NCBI RefSeq assembly: GCF_042650125.1 | Contig: NZ_JBHSAP010000015.1 | Span: 372,001-436,000, forward strand | Reading direction: 5' to 3' | DNA from: Salinithrix halophila | GTDB taxonomy: Bacteria; Bacillota; Bacilli; Thermoactinomycetales; DSM-45169 | Length of the DNA: 64,000 nt | Shown: positions 59,781 to 64,000 of the stretch, in pieces | Numbering within the stretch: position 1 is the stretch's first letter | Layout of the letters: each line of letters begins with the position of its first letter | Notes under the pieces: generated by a model | What the model was told of the DNA's origin: nothing | The model's input: only the letters and a program-made list of their open reading frames with translations | Database searches by the model: none | Made by a program: the position numbers and the translations under genes

Positions 59781-61115
59781 ATGGGGAAAGTCATCGATAT
59801 CCACGAGATCGGGGAAATTATCCGAAAGCTCAGAAAGGAGAGGGGATTACGGCTGGAGGATCTGGCGGATTCGAATATCTCACCAGCAACGATCAGCAAC
59901 ATTGAACGCGGTGTTCCTCATGTTAACCCGGAGAAAACCCAATACCTTCTGGGGAAGATGAACATTGAAACGGACAAGCTCCCTGAACTGATCATGGGGG
60001 AGAAGCGGGCTCTCGAGGGCATGGAGTTCCAGTTTCTTGCAGTGGATTCCCTGTGGGGGGCCGGTGAATTTCAAAAAGCTCTCGACAAGCTACAGGCGAT
60101 CAATCTCGACGACCCACATCCACTGGCACCTGATTGGTATTATTACTGTGGAAAGTGTTACTTGGAATTGAAAAACTGGAGAAAAGCGGAGCGTTCCTTT
60201 TACAAAGGCATCCAGTTGGCTACGCAAAACAGTGTTGCACAGAGAGATAATATTGAGGCGGCCTGTTTTTTGGAAATCGCCCTCTGTTCCTATCACCAAA
60301 ATGATTTAGTGAAGGCCATCCAGTTTTCCGACAGCGGGATCGATGCGTTTAATCCCGAGGGTGGGCGAACCTATCTATGGCCCTTGCTCCATCGTAACAA
60401 AGGGGTTTATTTGGAGCGCCTCGGTCGGGTTGCAGAAGGGATGAAGCTGGTTCAGGAGATGTGGGGGCTTCTCCCTTCTATGGAGCAAGTCGATAGTGTC
60501 TTGGGTTTTTATTGGTTGCGGGCAGAATTTTCGCGCCGTATGGGGATGTTGGAGGATGCGCTGAAATATGCCGTTGAAGGATTGAAGCTGGCACGAATCA
60601 ATGAAAAATATGATTCCATGTTTTCTAGTTGGACGGTTTTGGGTGGGGTCTACATGGCCAGAAAAGAGTGGGATAAAGCGGAAGAGGCTTTTAAAACGGC
60701 CTTGAGTTGCGAAAAAAGGGTAACCAACCAAAAACGTTCGATCATCATGTATAACCGCCTTGGTCGGCTGTATTTCCAGCAGGGGAGATTAGAAGAAGCC
60801 AAGGAAACGATACGCACGTCCATCCAATACGGAGAAAACCTGAATGACGCCCCCCATCTAGTGAAATCGTTGCTGACCATGGGTGAGATTCACTATTCCG
60901 AAGGAGATAGGGAAAAATCCCTATTACATTATCAACGGGCATTGGATTTAGCCCGAAAGCATGGGTACAGGAAATTGGAAAATCGGGTTCTTTACCATTT
61001 AGCCCAATACTGGGATGAAATAGACGAGAAGGAATTTCAAAACTGCATGAGGAATATGTACAAGGCACAAGAATTTCTTAAATTTGAGGAGGATGTCGAT
61101 CATGAACTGGATTAA
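59781..61115 (+). CDS. HTH-TPR regulator of RNPP type (NprR/PlcR/Rap-like receptor)
   Basis: 444 residues. N-terminal Cro/CI helix-turn-helix (about 8-62: IGEIIRKLRKERGLRLEDLA, ATISNIERG) followed by about nine TPR units to the C-terminus (YYCGKCYLELKNWRKAERSF, LGGVYMARKEWDKAEEAFKT, LGRLYFQQGRLEEAKETI, MGEIHYSEGDREKSLLHYQR). Length and order match NprR (about 420 residues) of Bacillus. The TPR part would bind an imported peptide and control DNA binding. The small secreted repeat protein gene overlaps its 3' end by 14 bases, the usual layout of a receptor and its pheromone precursor. Start 59781 after GAAGGTGG. Confidence 0.88.
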   Translation: MGKVIDIHEIGEIIRKLRKERGLRLEDLADSNISPATISNIERGVPHVNPEKTQYLLGKMNIETDKLPELIMGEKRALEGMEFQFLAVDSLWGAGEFQKALDKLQAINLDDPHPLAPDWYYYCGKCYLELKNWRKAERSFYKGIQLATQNSVAQRDNIEAACFLEIALCSYHQNDLVKAIQFSDSGIDAFNPEGGRTYLWPLLHRNKGVYLERLGRVAEGMKLVQEMWGLLPSMEQVDSVLGFYWLRAEFSRRMGMLEDALKYAVEGLKLARINEKYDSMFSSWTVLGGVYMARKEWDKAEEAFKTALSCEKRVTNQKRSIIMYNRLGRLYFQQGRLEEAKETIRTSIQYGENLNDAPHLVKSLLTMGEIHYSEGDREKSLLHYQRALDLARKHGYRKLENRVLYHLAQYWDEIDEKEFQNCMRNMYKAQEFLKFEEDVDHELD

Positions 61116-61347
61116 ACGATGCAGTGTTATGATGATTTGTGCTCTGGCTGTACTGACGGGGACGGCTGTATCCGAACAGGCGATAGGATCGGGCCAGACG
61201 GGTTACAGCGAGCCGGGCCCTTCCAATTGGAGCGAGCCCGGCCCGTCTAACTGGAGCGAACCGGGCCCTTCCAATTGGAGTGAACCCGGCCCGTCCAACT
61301 GGAGCGAGCCCGGCCCGTCCAACTGGAGTGAACCGGGTCCCTCGTGA
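61102..61347 (+). CDS. Secreted propeptide with six WSEPGPSN repeats, putative pheromone precursor
   Basis: 81 residues. ATG 61102 follows GAGGAGG inside the receptor gene. A positively charged start (MNWIKRC) and hydrophobic helix (VMMICALAVLTGTAV) form a Sec signal peptide ending near SEQA. After a short linker (IGSGQTG) come six copies of (Y/W)SEPGPSN, the last ending at SEPGPS-stop. Nothing else is present. RNPP propeptides usually have one C-terminal peptide of 5-10 residues; here one octapeptide is repeated. Cleavage to free peptide and uptake by Opp are inferred. The frame from 61084 adds six residues without need. Confidence 0.85.
   Translation: MNWIKRCSVMMICALAVLTGTAVSEQAIGSGQTGYSEPGPSNWSEPGPSNWSEPGPSNWSEPGPSNWSEPGPSNWSEPGPS
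61207..61344 (+). repeat. 24-base tandem repeats coding for the octapeptide units
   Basis: Five full 24-base units (61207-61326) and a partial sixth (61327-61344). Units differ at third codon positions (GAG/GAA, CCG/CCC, CCT/CCG, TCC/TCT, AAT/AAC) but code the same residues. Confidence 0.95.
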
Positions 61348-61357
61348 TCGGGAAAGG

Positions 61358-61388
61358 AAAAGAACCGGCCTTCGGGCGGGTTCTTTTT
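61358..61388 (+). terminator. Terminator of the receptor/propeptide operon
   Basis: AAAAGAACC-GGC-CTTCG-GGC-GGGTTCTTTTTC, 11 bases after the propeptide stop. Confidence 0.9.
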
Positions 61389-61476
61389 CATTTGCATGAA
61401 TTTCCTTCGGTTTGAGGCAGGAAATCACCCTCCCTTTTGTCTAATCCATCCCTATCCCGGAAAGGAGGACTTCGCA

Positions 61477-62229
61477 ATGGAATACCGAAAACGACATGCC
61501 CCCATGATCGTCGACATCCTGGAGGTGGGGCGACGAATGCACCGTCAAGGGCTGGTGGCCTCCACGGGTGGTAATATCAGTGTTCGGATTGGGGAGGATC
61601 GATTCCTGATCACGGCTAGCGGAGTCAGCAAAGGCAGCATGAGGGAAGAACACATTCTCGTTATCGACGGGGAAGGAAAGGTGATGGAAGGGAAGGGCAG
61701 GCCCTCCAACGAGTTTCGTATGCATGTGGGCATCTACCGAGAACGGCCTGACACGGTGGCTGTCGTGCAGGCCCATCCACCGACGGCGACAGCCTTCACT
61801 GTGGCGGGTGTCTCCTTGATGGATCCGGTATTGCCGGAAATCGTACTCAGCCTTGGAGGGATTCCAACCGTTTCTTTCGGAGTGCCAGGCTCCGAGGACT
61901 TAATGGGGAAACTCCGTCCTTACTTGAAAGAACACGATGCCGTCCTCCTGGAGAACCATGGGGCTGTAACCCTGGGGGGCACCCTCATGCAAGCTTGGAA
62001 CCATATGGAGGCGGTTGAGATGACAGCCAAAATTCGTCATACTGCTCGTATGCTTGGTACGGAACGGAGACTGACCCGAGAAGAATTGGATCGCTTGCTG
62101 CTTCTTCGTTCCGAATATACGCCCCAGGCCCGGACCCCCAGCGGAAAGATCATTCACACTGAACTCCGCGCCCGTGCAAGAGGGGAATCTGAAGAACACG
62201 AGGATGAGCAGATCCCGTTTTTTGAATAA
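61477..62229 (+). CDS. Class II aldolase/adducin-family protein
   Basis: 250 residues. Zinc histidines in VVQAHPPTATAF and ENHGAV, phosphate-binding STGGNISVRIG and TASGVSKGSM match L-fuculose/ribulose-phosphate aldolase types (FucA, AraD, MtnB). Substrate cannot be fixed; with no sugar genes nearby it may act in 5-deoxyribose or methylthioribose disposal. ATG 61477 follows AAAGGAGG; the frame to 61396 is not supported. Confidence 0.88.
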   Translation: MEYRKRHAPMIVDILEVGRRMHRQGLVASTGGNISVRIGEDRFLITASGVSKGSMREEHILVIDGEGKVMEGKGRPSNEFRMHVGIYRERPDTVAVVQAHPPTATAFTVAGVSLMDPVLPEIVLSLGGIPTVSFGVPGSEDLMGKLRPYLKEHDAVLLENHGAVTLGGTLMQAWNHMEAVEMTAKIRHTARMLGTERRLTREELDRLLLLRSEYTPQARTPSGKIIHTELRARARGESEEHEDEQIPFFE

Positions 62230-62280
62230 AGGTGTTGCTGTCTCTCTAGAAATAGTTAGAGGAATACGCTTATTTCCTCT

Positions 62281-62470
62281 GATAAAGGAGGTGACCCCCT
62301 TCTCTGGTTATACGCTTGCCTCGAATAACGGCGACCCGTGCTTCTACCGCGGCTCTTCTGGAACTAATGACCGCTTCCTTGTTGGCCGTTGTTCTATTGG
62401 GGGAACGGCTGACTGCTGAGGATGGAGGGGGGGTGGTCTACTCCTTGCTTCTCTGGCCATTCTATTGTGG
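62281..62470 (+). pseudogene. Remnant of an EamA/DMT-type transporter
   Basis: The frame around 62316 reads ITATRASTAALLELMTASLL then VVLLGERLTAEDGGG, the typical end of EamA transporters (ATRAS-LA-LEP--A-LLGE-LT). Upstream the frame is broken (LWLYA- in another frame) and only about 50 codons remain, with no start or binding site. It is probably a decayed fragment. Confidence 0.6.
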
Positions 62471-62594
62471 CCGGGAAGGCGAGAAAAGAGGGAAACCGAT
62501 GGAGGGTGACCGTTTACAGCAGGGCGATATGGGTATAACATCAGTATAGGTACCTTTTTTTATGTACCGAGAACCTGTAAAGGGGGCATTCTAT

Positions 62595-62828
62595 TTGGCT
62601 TTTGTCATCACCTCGACTTGTAAAGACGAACTAGCGGCGGAATGTGTGGAAGTATGCCCGGTGGATTGCATACACGGAGACGATGTGATGTACTACATCG
62701 ATCCGGATACTTGCATCGAGTGTGGGGCTTGTGAACCGGTTTGCCCGGTGGAAGCCATCTACGAAGAGGATATGGTGCCGGAAGAAGAGAAAAAATACAT
62801 CGAAATCAATGCCAACTTTTTCAAGTGA
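62595..62828 (+). CDS. Seven-iron ferredoxin ([3Fe-4S][4Fe-4S])
   Basis: 77 residues, MAFVITSTC start typical of 7Fe ferredoxins. Cysteines: C9 then ECVEVCPVDC for the first cluster set and CIECGACEPVCP for the second. Small acidic electron carrier. TTG 62595 follows AAAGGGGG at eight bases; the ATG at 62562 would add 11 unusual residues. Confidence 0.93.
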   Translation: MAFVITSTCKDELAAECVEVCPVDCIHGDDVMYYIDPDTCIECGACEPVCPVEAIYEEDMVPEEEKKYIEINANFFK

Positions 62829-62834
62829 ACGGGC

Positions 62835-62866
62835 AAGCGGGCGCGAGATCGTGCCCGCTTTGTTAA
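62835..62866 (+). terminator. Terminator of the ferredoxin gene
   Basis: AAGCGGGC-GCGAGATCGT-GCCCGCTT followed by TGTT. A second hairpin with a T-run follows at 62870-62897. Confidence 0.75.
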
Positions 62867-62927
62867 TGAAAAGGAGGGCACGTGCGCGCCTTTTTTCTGA
62901 CCAATCTAAAAAATTGAGCGAGAACCC

Positions 62928-62956
62928 TTGACGCAGACGATCATCAGATCAATAAT
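62928..62956 (+). promoter_or_regulatory. Promoter upstream of fadN
   Basis: TTGACG (62928-62933), 17 bases, AATAAT (62951-62956). Confidence 0.6.
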
Positions 62957-63060
62957 AAGAGTTGAAAGGGTAACGCAGGCTCCGGTTTCCAAGCGGAGTA
63001 GCCTCTCTATGTTCAGGCAAAGGGAAGAGAGTTGCCGATCGGACAGGTGAGGTTTTTTTC
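62957..63060 (+). other. Structured leader upstream of fadN
   Basis: Stem AGGCTCCG with CGGAGTAGCCT (one bulge; about 62979-63006) and a second stem CTCTCT/AGAGAG (about 63009-63038). No known riboswitch recognised. It may be the untranslated leader of fadN or a short RNA. Confidence 0.35.
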
Positions 63061-63070
63061 TACCCCAGCA

Positions 63071-63090
63071 ATGAATGACCATTCATTCAT
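63071..63090. promoter_or_regulatory. FadR (TetR-type) operator
   Basis: ATGAATGACCATTCATTCAT is near-palindromic and matches the Bacillus FadR consensus TGAATGA-N4-TCATTCA (with one added base). It lies 50 bases before the fadN start. Long-chain acyl-CoA should relieve repression. Confidence 0.85.
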
Positions 63091-63139
63091 GATTGTAACA
63101 GGATGTATTTCGGCGGACCATCGGAGAGGAGGAACTTTT

Positions 63140-64000
63140 TTGGCTCAGATCAAGAAAGCGGCCGTTATTGGTGCGGGCGTGATGGGGGCGGCAATTGCCG
63201 GCCACCTGGCCAATGCGGGGATCCGCACCCTGCTCTTGGACATTGTTCCGAGGGAAGTCAACGAGAAGGAACAGGTGAAGGGACTTACTCTGGAAGACCC
63301 AGCAGTGCGGAACCGTTTCGCCCGGATGGGGAGAGAGCGGCTCCTGAAAGAAAAGCCGGCCCCCCTTTTCCATAAGAGCATGATGGATCGGATCGAAATC
63401 GGTAACCTGGAGGATGACCTGGAGCGACTGTCAGAAGTGGACTGGGTGATTGAAGCGGTGGTAGAGAACCTAAAAATCAAGCAGGATCTCTTCTCCCGGA
63501 TCGAAGGGGTTTGGAACCCGGGGACCATTATCAGTTCCAATACCTCGGGGATTTCCATCCATGATATGGTCCAAGGACGTTCCGAAGAATTCCGGGCCCA
63601 TTTCCTCGGTACCCATTTCTTTAATCCACCACGTTATATGAAACTCCTCGAGCTGATCCCGACTGCGGATACGAAGGATGAACTCGTCCAGGAAATGAAA
63701 GCGTTTGCTGAGGGGCGGCTCGGTAAAGGGGTTGTTCTCGCAAAGGATACCCCCAATTTCATCGCCAACCGCATCGGTGTTTACGGCCTGGCCGTGACCT
63801 TCTGGAAGATGCTGGAGGAGAACCTGGGTCCTGATGAGGTGGATGCGGTGACGGGACGCGCCATGGGCCGCCCCAAAAGCGCGACTTTCCGCACCTTGGA
63901 TCTCGTAGGTCTTGATACCTTCATCCATGTTTCCGACAATGTGCGTGAAAATGTGGAGGATCCTGAGGAGAAAAAAGCTTTTGAAGTCCCTGCTCTTCTC
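63140..64000 (+). CDS. fadN: 3-hydroxyacyl-CoA dehydrogenase, N-terminal part (FadN), cut by the window end
   Basis: Beta-oxidation enzyme oxidising 3-hydroxyacyl-CoA with NAD. 287 codons are visible. NAD fold KKAAVIGAGVMGAAIAGHLA, then SNTSGISIHDM, catalytic GTHFFNPPRYMKLLELIP and KDTPNFIANRIG. Bacillus FadN is about 790 residues, so most of it lies beyond the window; fadA and fadE often follow. TTG 63140 follows GAGGAGG at seven bases. Upstream FadR box supports the assignment. Confidence 0.93.
   Translation, partial: MAQIKKAAVIGAGVMGAAIAGHLANAGIRTLLLDIVPREVNEKEQVKGLTLEDPAVRNRFARMGRERLLKEKPAPLFHKSMMDRIEIGNLEDDLERLSEVDWVIEAVVENLKIKQDLFSRIEGVWNPGTIISSNTSGISIHDMVQGRSEEFRAHFLGTHFFNPPRYMKLLELIPTADTKDELVQEMKAFAEGRLGKGVVLAKDTPNFIANRIGVYGLAVTFWKMLEENLGPDEVDAVTGRAMGRPKSATFRTLDLVGLDTFIHVSDNVRENVEDPEEKKAFEVPALL

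Noticed and set aside
61078..61428. Minus-strand frames with GPGSLQLD- or RAGLAPIG-type repeats
   Set aside because: They are the reverse of the WSEPGPSN repeat DNA; no ribosome binding site, and the plus-strand gene has a signal peptide and coupling to the receptor.

Overview
The window looks like chromosomal DNA of an endospore-forming, probably thermophilic or thermotolerant member of the Bacillota. Thermoactinomycetaceae is the best guess. Reasons: a secreted protease that closely matches thermitase of Thermoactinomyces vulgaris, a YheC/YheD coat-associated ATP-grasp protein, a coat-like Pro/His protein, S-box, Fur, BirA and FadR control sites of Bacillus type, AGGAGG ribosome binding sites, and frequent GTG/TTG starts. 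There is no phage, insertion sequence or CRISPR array. This is mostly ordinary chromosome with a few accessory-looking genes.

Layout. 0-5 kb: a truncated DUF3238-like gene, a membrane protein with a frameshifted paralogue, a UPF0756 protein, an XRE regulator, and ansA-aspA (asparagine to aspartate to fumarate). 5-12 kb: an oligopeptide-binding lipoprotein, the thermitase-like protease, and a lipoprotein/response regulator/histidine kinase operon. 12-16.9 kb: a stand-alone SgrR-type DNA-binding protein, a Ser/Thr kinase without PASTA repeats, tRNA-Ala, an EcsC protein and an orphan DnaA domain I protein. 16.9-22 kb: an M20 amidohydrolase, a structured intergenic region, a GH18 lipoprotein, IIA-Glc and the RNA helicase CshA. 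22-28 kb: a SAM-I riboswitch followed by metH and a yitJ-type gene. 28-38 kb: a Fur-controlled flavodoxin with an unknown Cys-containing partner, IspH, a TPR protein, HxlR/DoxX, YfhH, an L,D-transpeptidase and SpeH. 38.7-43.5 kb: a BirA-controlled bioA-D-F-H-C operon. 43.5-49 kb: ptsHI, a lone EIIB behind a sigma-54 promoter, and a LevR-type activator. 49-53 kb: an NlpC/P60 hydrolase, panD, YheC/D and modAB. 53.7-58.5 kb: a RodZ-like protein, a second BirA-controlled unit (bioB plus a second bioC) and rnz. 58.5-64 kb: a VLRF1-like protein, an HTH-TPR receptor with its repeat propeptide, a class II aldolase, ferredoxin and the start of fadN.

How genes work together. Biotin synthesis is complete from malonyl-ACP methylation to biotin, split over two loci with matching BirA operators. 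HPr and EI could phosphorylate the PTS-regulated domains of the LevR-type activator, whose likely target is the sigma-54 promoter beside its own gene. The S-box controls methionine synthesis and its methyl donor.

The most exciting candidate is at 59781-61347: a NprR/PlcR-like HTH-TPR regulator overlapping a small secreted protein that is a signal sequence followed by six near-identical WSEPGPSN units. The units differ almost only at silent codon positions. This has the form of an RNPP peptide quorum-sensing cassette with a multi-copy pheromone precursor. Other items worth attention are the orphan DnaA domain I protein (16414-16860), a possible structured RNA (about 18125-18420) and the LevR/sigma-54/EIIB arrangement.
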